The notes below the pieces were generated by a model. It was not told the origin of the DNA, did not search any database, and worked only from the letters and a program-made list of their open reading frames with translations. Shown here in pieces: positions 53,317 to 62,363 of a stretch of DNA of 64,000 nucleotides; the first letter of the stretch is position 1, and the number at the start of each line of letters is the position of its first letter. Origin of the DNA: CAVVAL01 sp963742725 (GTDB lineage: Bacteria; Actinomycetota; Actinomycetes; Mycobacteriales; Cryptosporangiaceae); NCBI GenBank assembly GCA_963742725.1, contig CAVUMX010000003.1, positions 1,426,001-1,490,000 on the forward strand. Direction: 5' to 3'. Made by a program: the position numbers and the translations under genes.

Positions 53317-55902
53317 ATGCCAGAGCGCGGCCGGCTGCGGGTCTACCTCGGTGCGGCACCCGGGGTCGGGAAGACCTTCGCGATGCTCGGCGAGGGCAAC
53401 CGGCGGTTCGAGCGCGGCACCGACGTCGTGGTGGGATTCGTCGAGACGCACGGCCGGCCCAGGACCCAGGCGGCCATCGGCGAGCCGGAGGTCCTTCCGC
53501 GCACCTACCGCTCCTACCGCGGCGGCGAGTTCAGCGAACTCGACACCGACGCCGTCCTCGCCCGCCGCCCCAAGGTCGTGCTCATCGACGAGCTCGCGCA
53601 CACCAACGTGCCCGGCGGCAGGCACGAGAAGCGCTGGCAGGACATCGACGACATCCTCGACGCCGGCATCGACGTCATCACCACGGTCAACATCCAGCAC
53701 CTCGAATCACTCAACGACGTCGTCGAGAAGATCACCGGCGTGCCTCAGCGGGAGAAGGTGCCGGACGCCGTCGTCCGCGCCGCCGACCAGATCGAGCTGG
53801 TCGACATGAGCCCGGAGGCGCTGCGCCGCCGGATGGCACATGGCAACATCTACGCGCCCGACAAGGTCGACGCCGCCCTGTCGCACTACTTCCGCGTCGG
53901 CAACCTGACCGCCCTGCGGGAGCTGGCGCTGCTCTGGCTCGCCGACCGGGTCGACGAAGGGCTCCAGCGGTACCGCGAGGAACACCACATCGGCCGCGTC
54001 TGGGAGGCCCGCGAGCGGGTGGTCGTCGCGCTCACCGGCGGCCCCGAGGGGGAGACGCTGATCCGACGCGCCGCGCGGATCGCCGCCCGGTCCAGCCGCG
54101 GCGACGTCCTCGCCGTGCACGTCACCCGCAGCGACGGGCTCACCGGCGCCTCCCCGGCCGCACTCGCCGACCAGCGCCGGCTCGTGGAGTCCCTCGGCGG
54201 CACGTTCCACTCGGTCGTGGGGGACGACATCCCGACGGCGCTACTCGACTTCGCCCGCGCCGAGCACGCCACGCAGCTCGTCCTGGGCACCAGCCGGCGT
54301 GGCTTCCTGGCGACGCTGTTCGGCGGCGCCGGCATCGGCCAGACCGCCACCCGGCTCTCCGGCGACATCGACGTCCACATCGTCACGCACGAACACGCCG
54401 GCAAAGGGCGCCGGTTGCCGTCGCTCACCGGCGGACTGACGGTCAGGCGGCGGATCATCGGGGCCGTGGTCGCGCTGGTCGGGCTGCCGCTGCTGACCGT
54501 CCTGCTGCGGTCGATCCACGCCGAGCTGAACCTGACCAGCGAAATCCTGATCTACCTGCTCGCGGTGGTCGGCGTCGCGCTGATCGGCGGCTTCTATCCG
54601 GCCATGCTCGCCGCGATCCTGGGCACGGTGCTGCTCAACTACTACTTCACCCCACCTGTGCACACGTTCACGATCGCCGACCTGAACAACGCCGTCGCGC
54701 TGGTCATCTTCGTGGCGGTCGCGTCGATGGTCAGTTCCGTCGTCGATCTCGCGGCCCGCCGCACCAGTGCCGCCGCGCGGGCGAGCGCCGAGGCCGAAAC
54801 CCTGTCGGTGCTGGCGGGCAGCGTGCTGCGGGGTGAGCAGGCGCTCCCGGCGCTGCTGGAACGGCTCCGGGAGACGTTCGGGATGACGTCGGCGACGCTC
54901 CTGCGCCGCACGGGGGACACCAGCCTGGACGCCTCCCGCGACGAGCGGCTCTGGTCCGTGGTCGCGACTGCCGGTACGCAGCCGTGCCTCGTGCCGGCCG
55001 ACGCCGACATCGAGCTGCCGGTCGGCGACGACGCGATGCTCGCGCTGCGCGGCCGTCCGCTGCCCGCCTCGGACCGTCGCGTGCTGGGCGCGTTCGCCGC
55101 GCAGATCGCCGTGGCGCTCGAACAGCGGCGGCTGTCCCGGGAGGCTGAGGAGGCGAAACCGCTCGCCGAGGCCGACCGGATGCGGACCGCGCTGCTCAAC
55201 GCCGTCAGCCACGACCTGCGCACCCCGCTCGCCTCGGCGAAGGCCGCCGTCGGCGGTCTGCTCAGCAGCGACGTGGAGTGGACCGACGCCGAACGCGCCG
55301 AACTCCTCGCCACCGCTGACGAGTCCCTCGACAGGCTGACCCGCCTCGTCGAGAACCTGCTGGACATGAGCCGGCTGGAGTCCGGGGCCATGTCCATCTC
55401 GCTGCATCCGGTCGCGCTCGACGAGCTGATCCCGCGCGCGCTCGACGACATCGGACCCGACGCCAACCGGGTCGAAGTCCGGGAGACGGACTTCATCCCG
55501 CAGGTCCTCGCCGACCCGGCACTGCTCGAACGGGTCATCGTCAACCTCGTCGGCAACGCGCTGCGGTACAGCCCACCCGAGGCGGGTCCGCTCATCACCA
55601 CCAGCGTCCTCGACGACCAGGTCGAACTCCGCGTCATCGATCGCGGGCCCGGGATCTCCGAGGACGACCGGGAACGCGTCTTCCGGCCCTTCCAGCGCCT
55701 CGGCGACCGGGACAACAGCACCGGCGTCGGGCTGGGCCTCTCGCTGTCGCGCGGGCTCGTCGAAGCGATGCACGGCGTGATCGACTTCGAGGAGACCCCC
55801 GGCGGCGGCCTCACCATGGTCGTCACCCTGCGCGCCGTCCCCGACGAGCGGGCCGCGCTGCGGCAGGCTCACATCGCACGCGACGAGGAAAGGACATCGT
55901 GA
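53317..55902 (+). CDS. kdpD: KdpD, K+-sensing histidine kinase
   Basis: 861 residues with the full KdpD layout: the N-terminal KdpD domain with Walker A GAAPGVGKTFAML (near 10-22) and LIDELAHTNVPG (near 90); a universal-stress-like domain (about 228-360); four closely spaced helices of DUF4118 (about 380-480); a GAF-like region; the phosphorylated His in AVSHDLRTPLASAK (near 632); and the ATPase domain with N-box NLVGNALRYSP (near 745) and GLGLSLSRG. It senses low K+ or turgor and phosphorylates KdpE. The stop overlaps the kdpE start by GTGA. Confidence 0.96.
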   Translation: MPERGRLRVYLGAAPGVGKTFAMLGEGNRRFERGTDVVVGFVETHGRPRTQAAIGEPEVLPRTYRSYRGGEFSELDTDAVLARRPKVVLIDELAHTNVPGGRHEKRWQDIDDILDAGIDVITTVNIQHLESLNDVVEKITGVPQREKVPDAVVRAADQIELVDMSPEALRRRMAHGNIYAPDKVDAALSHYFRVGNLTALRELALLWLADRVDEGLQRYREEHHIGRVWEARERVVVALTGGPEGETLIRRAARIAARSSRGDVLAVHVTRSDGLTGASPAALADQRRLVESLGGTFHSVVGDDIPTALLDFARAEHATQLVLGTSRRGFLATLFGGAGIGQTATRLSGDIDVHIVTHEHAGKGRRLPSLTGGLTVRRRIIGAVVALVGLPLLTVLLRSIHAELNLTSEILIYLLAVVGVALIGGFYPAMLAAILGTVLLNYYFTPPVHTFTIADLNNAVALVIFVAVASMVSSVVDLAARRTSAAARASAEAETLSVLAGSVLRGEQALPALLERLRETFGMTSATLLRRTGDTSLDASRDERLWSVVATAGTQPCLVPADADIELPVGDDAMLALRGRPLPASDRRVLGAFAAQIAVALEQRRLSREAEEAKPLAEADRMRTALLNAVSHDLRTPLASAKAAVGGLLSSDVEWTDAERAELLATADESLDRLTRLVENLLDMSRLESGAMSISLHPVALDELIPRALDDIGPDANRVEVRETDFIPQVLADPALLERVIVNLVGNALRYSPPEAGPLITTSVLDDQVELRVIDRGPGISEDDRERVFRPFQRLGDRDNSTGVGLGLSLSRGLVEAMHGVIDFEETPGGGLTMVVTLRAVPDERAALRQAHIARDEERTS

Positions 55903-56588
55903 CCCGGGTACTGGTCGTCGACGACGAGCCGCAGATCGTCCGCGCGCTGCGGATCTATCTCGTGGCGCACGGCTACGAGGTCGAGACGGCCGCCACCGGC
56001 ACCGCCGCGCTCGACATCGCGGCGCACAAGCATCCGGACATCGTCATCCTCGACCTCGGGCTGCCCGACCTCGACGGCCAGGACGTCATCGCCGGGCTTC
56101 GCGGTTGGACGGCCATCCCCATCCTCGTGCTGTCCGGCCGCACCGACTCGGCCGACAAGGTCGACGCCCTCGACGCCGGCGCCGACGACTACCTGACCAA
56201 ACCCTTCTCGATGGACGAACTCCTCGCCCGCCTCCGCGCACTCGGCCGGCGGGCGACCCAGGCCGACTCGGCGCCGGAAGTCAGCTTCGGCGACGTCGTC
56301 GTCAACCTCCTCGACCACAAGGTCACCCGGCGCGCCGGCGACGCCGAGCCCGAGCCGATCCGGCTCACCCCCACCGAGTGGGGCATCCTCGAACTGCTGC
56401 TCAGCAACCCCGGCCGGCTGGTCAGCCAGCGCAAGATCCTCGCCGACGTGTGGGGCCCGGAGTACCACGACGAGACCAACTACCTCCGCTACTACATGGC
56501 CAAGCTGAGGCAGAAGCTCGAACCCACCCCCGGCCGTCCCCGCTACCTGCTCACCGAACCCGGCATGGGCTACCGCTTCCAGCCCTGA
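55899..56588 (+). CDS. kdpE: KdpE, OmpR-family response regulator
   Basis: 229 residues from a GTG. The receiver domain has the acidic pair VVDDEPQ (near 8), the phosphoacceptor Asp in VILDLGLPDLDGQD (near 51) and Lys in DDYLTKPFS (near 101). The winged-helix output domain (about 130-229) has RLTPTEWGILELLLSNPGRL and the recognition helix region YLRYYMAKLRQKLE. It activates kdp transcription; the direct repeats at 48757-48804 are the likely target. Confidence 0.96.
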   Translation: MTRVLVVDDEPQIVRALRIYLVAHGYEVETAATGTAALDIAAHKHPDIVILDLGLPDLDGQDVIAGLRGWTAIPILVLSGRTDSADKVDALDAGADDYLTKPFSMDELLARLRALGRRATQADSAPEVSFGDVVVNLLDHKVTRRAGDAEPEPIRLTPTEWGILELLLSNPGRLVSQRKILADVWGPEYHDETNYLRYYMAKLRQKLEPTPGRPRYLLTEPGMGYRFQP

Positions 56589-56668
56589 CCAGGGGCTCAG
56601 CGACGCCAGCCGGCCGGCATGCTGCATCCTTGTCGTCGACCCAGCGGACGAGCCGGCCAGGAGCGCGC

Positions 56669-58648
56669 GTGAGCACCACACCCGACTACGCGGTACCGGC
56701 GTCCGTCGACACGCCCGGCCAGGCGCCGGAGCCGTCGAGCGCGCTGGCCCGCTGGCTGTTGCAGCACCGGGTGCGGCCGGTCGGGCCGGAGAGCGACGAG
56801 GCGCACGCGAAGCCGCAGGCGTGGTGGAAGGTGATGTGCCTGACGGGCGTGGACTACTTCTCCACCCTGTCCTACCTGCCGGCCATCGCCGCGCTGGCGG
56901 CCGGCGCGCTGTCGCCGCTGGCGACCCTGCTGATCGTGGCGCTGACCCTGCTCGGCATGCTGCCGATGTACCTGCGGGTCGCGAAGGAGAGCCCGCACGG
57001 GCAGGGGTCGGTGGCGATGCTGGAGAACCTGCTGCCGTTCTGGAAGGGCAAGCTGTTCGTCCTGACGCTGCTCGGGTTCGTGGCGACGTCGTGGATCATC
57101 ACGATCACGCTGTCCTCGGCCGACGCGACCGTCCACATGCTGGAGAACCCGTACTTTCCCGGGTTCCTGCACGGGCACGAGGTCGCGGTCACCGTCGTCC
57201 TGCTCCTCGTCCTGGGCGGGGTGTTCCTGCTCGGGTTCAGCGAGGCCGTCGGGGTGGCGATCCCGCTCGTGGCGATCTTCCTGGCGCTCAACGCGGTCGT
57301 CGTGGTGGTCGGCGCGTACGAGGTGTTCACCATGCCGGGCGCGCTGTCGGGATGGACGGACGCGCTGACCGAGGGCCGCGACGGCTTCGGCGGCGTCATC
57401 GGCCCGGCGATCGTGGCCTTCCCGCTGCTCGTGCTGGGTTTGTCCGGGTTCGAGACCGGCGTCAGCATGATGCCGCTGGTGGCCGCCGAGGGCGACGACG
57501 CCGAGGCGCGGATGGCGTCGCGGGTCCGCAACACCCGCAAGCTCCTCACCGTCGCCGCCCTGATCATGTCGGTGTACCTGATCGCGACGAGCTTCATCAC
57601 GACCGTGCTGATCCCGGCTGAGGAGTTCGAGCCGGGAGGCGAGGCGTACGGCCGAGCACTGGCGTACCTGGCGCACGAACACCTCGGCGAGCTGTTCGGC
57701 ACCGCGTACGACATCAGCAGCATCCTGATCCTCTGGTTCGCCGGTGCGTCGGCCATGGCGGGCCTGATCAACATCGTGCCGCGGTACCTGCCGGCGTACG
57801 GGATGGCGCCGGAGTGGGGCCGCGCGGTCCGTCCGGTCGTGATCGTCTACACCGCGATCAGCATCGGCATCACGATCGCGTTCGGCGCCGACGTCAACGC
57901 GCAGGCCGGCGCCTACGCGACCGGGATCCTCGCCATGATGGTCTCCGGCTCCGTCGCGGTGACGATCTCGGCGTTGCGCCGCCGGCAACGCCGCGCGACC
58001 GTCGGGTTCGCCGTCCTGACCCTGGTCCTTCTGTACGCGCTGGTCGAGAACGTGATCGAGAAGCCGGACGGCATCGCGATCTCAGCGGTGTTCATCGCCG
58101 GGATCATCGCCGTGTCGCTCATCTCGCGCGTCACCCGGACGACCGAGCTGCGCGCCGACCGCATCGAGTTCGACGACGACGCGCGACGGTTCGTCACCGA
58201 CTCGCTGAACTACGACGGTGCGCTGAACATCATCGCGAACCGGCGGCAGACCGGCGACGTCGCCGAGTACGCGGCCAAGGAGGCGGGCCAGCGGGAGATG
58301 AACCCGGTGCCGGGCCGCGCCGACGTGGTGTTCCTGGAGGTCGACGTCATCGACCCGTCGGAGTTCAGCAACGTGCTGCGCGTCCGGGGTGTGGAGGTCG
58401 ACGGGCACCGGGTCATGCGGACGGAGAGCCCGGCGGTGCCGAACGCCATCGCGGCGATCCTGCTGGCCCTGCGCGACGCCACCGGCGTCCGGCCCCACTG
58501 CCACTTCGAATGGGCCGAAGGCAATCCGCTCGGACATCTGTTCCGGTACCTCCTCCTCGGACGCGGCGACACCGCGCCCGTCGTGCGCGAGATCATCCGC
58601 TCCGCCGAGCCCGATCAGGAGCGCCGTCCCGCCATCCACGTCGGCTGA
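56669..58648 (+). CDS. APC-superfamily permease with C-terminal cytoplasmic domain
   Basis: 659 residues from a GTG with CCAGGAG upstream. A 55-residue N-terminal tail is followed by about 12 membrane helices beginning GVDYFSTLSYLPAIAALAAG, with further typical APC stretches (LSGFETGVSMMPLV near 270, NIVPRYLPAYGMAPEWG near 370). The last 160 or so residues are a soluble domain (FVTDSLNYDGALNIIANRR near 515). These proteins are usually annotated only as amino acid transporters. The position right after kdpE (80 bp) hints at K+ or osmolyte transport; some APC permeases with C-terminal domains carry K+. That is an inference, since the sequence does not resemble Bacillus KimA closely. Confidence 0.8.
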   Translation: MSTTPDYAVPASVDTPGQAPEPSSALARWLLQHRVRPVGPESDEAHAKPQAWWKVMCLTGVDYFSTLSYLPAIAALAAGALSPLATLLIVALTLLGMLPMYLRVAKESPHGQGSVAMLENLLPFWKGKLFVLTLLGFVATSWIITITLSSADATVHMLENPYFPGFLHGHEVAVTVVLLLVLGGVFLLGFSEAVGVAIPLVAIFLALNAVVVVVGAYEVFTMPGALSGWTDALTEGRDGFGGVIGPAIVAFPLLVLGLSGFETGVSMMPLVAAEGDDAEARMASRVRNTRKLLTVAALIMSVYLIATSFITTVLIPAEEFEPGGEAYGRALAYLAHEHLGELFGTAYDISSILILWFAGASAMAGLINIVPRYLPAYGMAPEWGRAVRPVVIVYTAISIGITIAFGADVNAQAGAYATGILAMMVSGSVAVTISALRRRQRRATVGFAVLTLVLLYALVENVIEKPDGIAISAVFIAGIIAVSLISRVTRTTELRADRIEFDDDARRFVTDSLNYDGALNIIANRRQTGDVAEYAAKEAGQREMNPVPGRADVVFLEVDVIDPSEFSNVLRVRGVEVDGHRVMRTESPAVPNAIAAILLALRDATGVRPHCHFEWAEGNPLGHLFRYLLLGRGDTAPVVREIIRSAEPDQERRPAIHVG

Positions 58649-58649
58649 T

Positions 58650-59435
58650 TCAGGCCTCGCGGTTGTAGAGCCGCTTCGCCCACAGGTAACTGGCGGCGCT
58701 GATGACGGCGCACCAGGCGAGGGCGATGACCGCGTTGTTCCCGATCGGGGTGCCCGTCAGCAGCCCCCGCAGCGTCTCGATGACCGGGGTGAACGGCTGG
58801 TACTCGGCGAACCAGCGCAGCGCGGTCGGCAGCGAGTCGGTGGGGACGAAGCCGCTGCCGAGGAACGGCAGGAACGTCAGGGGCATCGGCAGGTTGCTCG
58901 CGGTCTCGACGCTCTTGGACACCAGGCCGAGCGCGACGGCCAGCCAGACGAGCGCGAACGTGAGTGCCGCGAGGACACCGACCGCGGCGACCCACTCGAC
59001 GACGCCGGCGGTGGGCCGGAACCCGATGAGCAGCGCGACGCTGACGACGATCGCGACGCTCAGCATCGTCTGGATCACGCTGCCGACGACGTGCCCGGTG
59101 AGGACCGAGACGCGGGCGATGGCCATGGTCCGGAACCGGGCGATGATGCCCTCGGTCATGTCCATCGCGACGGAGATCGCCGTTCCGTTGCACGCCGCGG
59201 CGACGGTCATCAGGAGGATCCCGGGGGCGACGTAGTTCACGTACGCGGCGCGGCCGCCGGCCTGGCCGCCGAGACCGTCGCCCAGGGTGCCGCCGAAGAC
59301 GTAGACGAACAGCAGCAGGAACACGATCGGCATGCCGGCGAGCAACAGGGTCATGGACGGGTAGCGGACGATGTGCCGCAGCTGGCGGCGCACCATCGTC
59401 GCCGAATCGGTGACGGCGTAGGCGAGAGCACTCAT
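58650..59435 (-). CDS. ABC-2 type exporter permease (DrrB-like)
   Basis: 261 residues with six membrane helices and the ABC-2 signature region (LTFLPFLGSGFVPTDSLPTA near 180-200, followed by WFAEYQPFTPVIETLRGLL), typical of daunorubicin-resistance DrrB permeases. Its ATG overlaps the ATPase stop by ATGA. It is convergent with the APC permease gene one base away. It works with the ATPase upstream; the substrate is unknown, likely a drug or lipid. Confidence 0.9.
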   Translation of the reverse strand: MSALAYAVTDSATMVRRQLRHIVRYPSMTLLLAGMPIVFLLLFVYVFGGTLGDGLGGQAGGRAAYVNYVAPGILLMTVAAACNGTAISVAMDMTEGIIARFRTMAIARVSVLTGHVVGSVIQTMLSVAIVVSVALLIGFRPTAGVVEWVAAVGVLAALTFALVWLAVALGLVSKSVETASNLPMPLTFLPFLGSGFVPTDSLPTALRWFAEYQPFTPVIETLRGLLTGTPIGNNAVIALAWCAVISAASYLWAKRLYNREA

Positions 59436-60382
59436 GATGTCGTGACCTTCTCGTTCTGGGGGCGGCCGGTGAGGGCGAGGAAGACGTCGTCGAGATCCGG
59501 CGTGTGGACCGTCAGCGCGTCGACGTCGAGTGAGGCCTCCTCGAGGCGGTAGAGCAGGGCCCGCAGCGACAGGACGCTGCCGTCGTTCGGCACGTGCAGG
59601 GTGAGCGCGTCGTCGTCGACGGATCCCTCGGCGAACGTGCCCGCGGCCAGGCGCAGCCCGTCCGCGTCGGCGAACCGGAGGCGGATGTGCCCGCCGGGGA
59701 CGCGCCGCTTGAGCTCGTCCGGCGTGCCCTCGGCGACCAGCCTCCCGTGGTCGAGGACCGCGATCCGGTCGGCGAGCTGGTCGGCCTCCTCCAGGTACTG
59801 GGTGGTGAGGAAGACCGTGACGCCGCCGTCGACGAGTTCGCGGATGATCTGCCACATGGTGCGGCGGCTGCGCGGGTCGAGGCCGGTGGTGGGTTCGTCG
59901 AGGAAGATGATGCGCGGACTGCCGACCAGACCCATCGCGAGGTCGAGCCGGCGCCGCATGCCACCGGAGTAGGTGCCGACGAGCTTCGTGCTCGCCTCGA
60001 CCAGATCGAAGCGTTCCAGCAGCTCGGCTGCGACGCGGCGGCCCCGGGCCTTGCCGAGGCGGTGCAGGTCGGCCATGAGGATCAGGTTCTCCGCGCCGGT
60101 GAGCAGGTTGTCCACGGCGGAGAACTGGCCGGTGACGCCGATCGCGGCGCGCACCGCGTCCGGGTCACGGGCCAGATCGTGGCCGCCGACGTGTATCTCG
60201 CCGGCGTCGGCGGAGATGAGCGTGGACAGGATCTGCACGGCGGTGGTCTTGCCGGCACCGTTCGGGCCGAGCAGCGAGAAGATCGTTCCTTCGGGGACGT
60301 GCAGATCGATGCCGTCGAGCACGAGCTTGTCGCCGTAGGACTTGCGTAGCCCCGTGACGTCGATCGCCGGTGTGCTGGTCAT
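59432..60382 (-). CDS. ABC exporter ATP-binding protein (DrrA-like)
   Basis: 316 residues from an ATG preceded by GAGG. Motifs: Walker A LLGPNGAGKTTAVQ (near 38), Q-loop TGQFSAVDNLL, signature YSGGMRRRLDL (near 138), Walker B IIFLDEPTTGLD and H-loop TTQYLEEADQLADR (Gln in place of the usual His, as is common in DrrA proteins), plus the DrrA C-terminal domain (about 225-316). It pairs with the permease downstream. It lies 35 bp after the DUF4097 gene in an operon headed by the RHH gene. Confidence 0.92.
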   Translation of the reverse strand: MTSTPAIDVTGLRKSYGDKLVLDGIDLHVPEGTIFSLLGPNGAGKTTAVQILSTLISADAGEIHVGGHDLARDPDAVRAAIGVTGQFSAVDNLLTGAENLILMADLHRLGKARGRRVAAELLERFDLVEASTKLVGTYSGGMRRRLDLAMGLVGSPRIIFLDEPTTGLDPRSRRTMWQIIRELVDGGVTVFLTTQYLEEADQLADRIAVLDHGRLVAEGTPDELKRRVPGGHIRLRFADADGLRLAAGTFAEGSVDDDALTLHVPNDGSVLSLRALLYRLEEASLDVDALTVHTPDLDDVFLALTGRPQNEKVTTS

Positions 60383-60417
60383 GGTGTCCTCGTTTCGTGG
60401 AAAGGGATCGGGACCGG

Positions 60418-61257
60418 TCACGCGCGGCGGATCATGATGTCGCCCCAGGACGTGCTCGCCCGGACCTCGACCTTGTCGTCGTCCGGCCCCGGTTCGCCGG
60501 TCGAGTCGAGCGCGTTGTGCACCCGGCCGTTGCGGGAGTTGACGTCGAGCCACGCGGCGGTGCCGCGATGGACGCCGACCTCGATGCCGCCGTAGTTGGT
60601 CTGCAGATCGACCGAGCCGCGCGCGACGTCGCCGATCCGGACGCTGCCGTGGGCGGTGCGCGCCGTGACCGAGGCGTGCGCCCGGTCGACTGTGATGTCG
60701 CCGTACGCGGTGTTGGCCCGGACGTCCCCGGTGCTGACCCCGATCCAGCAGTCGCCGGAGGAGTTCTTGACGTCGGCGGTCCCGTCGACCTCGCCGAGGC
60801 GCACCTTGCCGGACGAGGTCTTGACCCGGACCGGGCCGGCGACCCGCTCCACCACCACCTCGCCGTGGCTGGTGTCGATGTCCAGCGGCCCGGTCTCGTC
60901 GAGCCGGATCGCGCCCCCGGTGTTGAACCGGCACTCGCCGAGCCGGCCCACGCACCGGAACGCCGCCCAGGACGCTTCGGCCTGCACGCTCGATCCGCTC
61001 GGTACCTCGATCAGGACGTCGACCGAGGGACCCGAGCTGACGTAGCGGCGCCAGCTCTTCGGCGCCCTGATCGTCAGCCGGCCGGCGGCGTACTCGACGG
61101 TGGTCTGCTCCGCGGCGCTCACGTCGGACTTGCTCGACGCGTTGCGTGGCCGGACCTCGACCACGGTGTCGACACGGTCGGTCGCGGTGATCCAGGCGTC
61201 GCCGACGGGCAGGTCGACCTGGACGGAAATCGGTTCTGGTGTGTCGAAAACAGGCAT
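60418..61257 (-). CDS. DUF4097-family beta-repeat protein
   Basis: 279 residues of repeated short beta strands with the DUF4097 pattern: DTSHGEVVVERV, KTSSGKVRLGEV, NSSGDCWIGVS, TAYGDITVDR, TAHGSVRIGDV, each about 20 residues apart (about 125-235), forming a right-handed beta helix or sandwich. No signal peptide or membrane segment, so this copy is cytoplasmic. Function unknown; such genes often sit with RHH proteins and DrrAB exporters in actinomycetes, as here. It lies 35 bp after the RHH gene and before the ABC genes. Confidence 0.85.
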   Translation of the reverse strand: MPVFDTPEPISVQVDLPVGDAWITATDRVDTVVEVRPRNASSKSDVSAAEQTTVEYAAGRLTIRAPKSWRRYVSSGPSVDVLIEVPSGSSVQAEASWAAFRCVGRLGECRFNTGGAIRLDETGPLDIDTSHGEVVVERVAGPVRVKTSSGKVRLGEVDGTADVKNSSGDCWIGVSTGDVRANTAYGDITVDRAHASVTARTAHGSVRIGDVARGSVDLQTNYGGIEVGVHRGTAAWLDVNSRNGRVHNALDSTGEPGPDDDKVEVRASTSWGDIMIRRA

Positions 61258-61292
61258 GGGGGTCTCCAGAAATGTGGTCGATGGGTGTGTGG

Positions 61293-61805
61293 TCAGCGGA
61301 CCCAGCCGGTGATGTGCTGGCCGGATCGCGACTCGGGTCGCCGTGCCGGCGGCCGCCTGTCGGGATCGCCGGCTCCGACAGCGCCGGCGGCGGCGCGTAC
61401 CAGCCAGGCGTTGACGGACAGCCCGGCCCGGGTGGCTGCCTCCTCGACGCTGGCCTTCAGGTGGTCGGGGAGGCGGAGGTTGATCCGCGACGTGCCGCCT
61501 TCGTCGCCGTCGGGCGCCACCAGCGGTGGCGCGGCCGGCTCGGCGGGTTGGTCCTGCTGCGGGCTGGCGAGCGTCACCTCGAAGGCGGGCTCGCGCCCGC
61601 GCAGCCGCACGTGAACCGAGCCCGGGGCGAGTTCGCGGGTGATCTCGTCGGCCGCGTCGGAGAGCGCTTCGAGCAGCGTGAGCCGGGTCGCCGCCTCCAA
61701 CTGCGTGAAGAGCCGCTCGGCCAGCGCCCGGCCGGCGGGATCAGCTCCCTCCGCGGCGACGGCGAACTCGTTGCGAAGCGTTTCGACGTACTGCCTCAGA
61801 TCCAT
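61293..61805 (-). CDS. Ribbon-helix-helix (HicB/Arc-like) regulator heading the ABC operon
   Basis: 170 residues. The N-terminal 90 residues are helical and acidic. The C-terminal part has an RHH DNA-binding fold: the strand TSRINLRLPDHLKASVEEAA (near 105) and helix RAGLSVNAWLVRAAAGAV. It is the kind of protein often annotated as a HicB-type antitoxin, but no HicA toxin gene is present, so a repressor of its own operon is more likely. The ATG has no good ribosome binding site and sits inside 11-bp direct repeats, so a leaderless transcript is possible. It heads an operon with DUF4097 and DrrAB-like genes. Confidence 0.8.
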   Translation of the reverse strand: MDLRQYVETLRNEFAVAAEGADPAGRALAERLFTQLEAATRLTLLEALSDAADEITRELAPGSVHVRLRGREPAFEVTLASPQQDQPAEPAAPPLVAPDGDEGGTSRINLRLPDHLKASVEEAATRAGLSVNAWLVRAAAGAVGAGDPDRRPPARRPESRSGQHITGWVR

Positions 61806-61834
61806 GGCACCACTATGGCACCACTATGGCGCCA
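61804..61834 (-). promoter_or_regulatory. Direct-repeat operator at the RHH gene start
   Basis: An 11-bp unit (ATGGCACCACT on the plus strand) occurs twice in tandem (61804-61814, 61815-61825), followed by a related ATGGCGCCAT, itself palindromic. The first copy includes the start codon of the RHH gene. RHH repressors bind short tandem sites cooperatively, so this is a likely autoregulatory operator. Confidence 0.55.
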
Positions 61835-61913
61835 TCGCAACACCTAATGGCTCACCTTGGCACCACCGACGACCAGCCCGGTCGCGTCGACCGACGGACC
61901 GCCGCGAGCGCGC

Positions 61914-62363
61914 TCAGTCGAGTAGTTCGCGGACCCGAGGGATGACCTGCCTCCCGTACAGCTCGATGTTGCTCATGAGCGCACCGTGCGGGAGGCCTCC
62001 CATGCCATATTTCAGGTCGAAGCGGGTCGCGCCGAGCGCGGGGAGATTTGCGGCGATCTTCTGGGCGACGGTTTCCGGCGACCCGACGAAGAGCGCCCCG
62101 TGCGGCCCGACCTCGTACGCGAAGGAGTCCTTGGTCGGGACCGCGAATCCGCAGATCTTGCTGTGGCGGCGGAGTACGTCCAGGTAGTGCGACCAGAACT
62201 CGTCGCGTGCCTGCTCGTCGGTCGCGGCGACGTGCCCGGGTGCGTGCACGCCGATCGGTCGGGGCGGTTGTGCGAACCGTTCCAGCTCTGGGCCCAGCAG
62301 CTCGGCACCGCGCAGACGGTCAGCGATGCCCGCATCCGCAAGATGCTGAGTCCGTAGCCGGCC
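61914..62363 (-). pseudogene. C-terminal fragment of an LLM-class flavin-dependent oxidoreductase
   Basis: About 149 codons matching the last 40 percent of a luciferase-like monooxygenase: PIGVHAPGHVAATDEQARDE, then VGPHGALFVGSPETVAQKIA and DLKYGMGGLPHGALMSNIEL, which form the end of the barrel and flavin-binding region. The open frame starts directly after the DinB stop codon at 62364 with no start codon for the first part (a GTG at 62249 gives 111 residues). The N-terminal 200 or so residues are absent, so it is a truncated gene, probably cut by a deletion that joined it to the DinB gene's end. Confidence 0.75.

Noticed and set aside
56580..56600. Short hairpin at the end of kdpE as a terminator
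   Set aside because: The stem is short and spans the stop codon; it is too weak to call.
61293..61805. HicAB toxin-antitoxin module
   Set aside because: The protein has an RHH part, but no HicA-sized toxin gene lies on either side; the next gene is a DUF4097 protein in an ABC-exporter operon.
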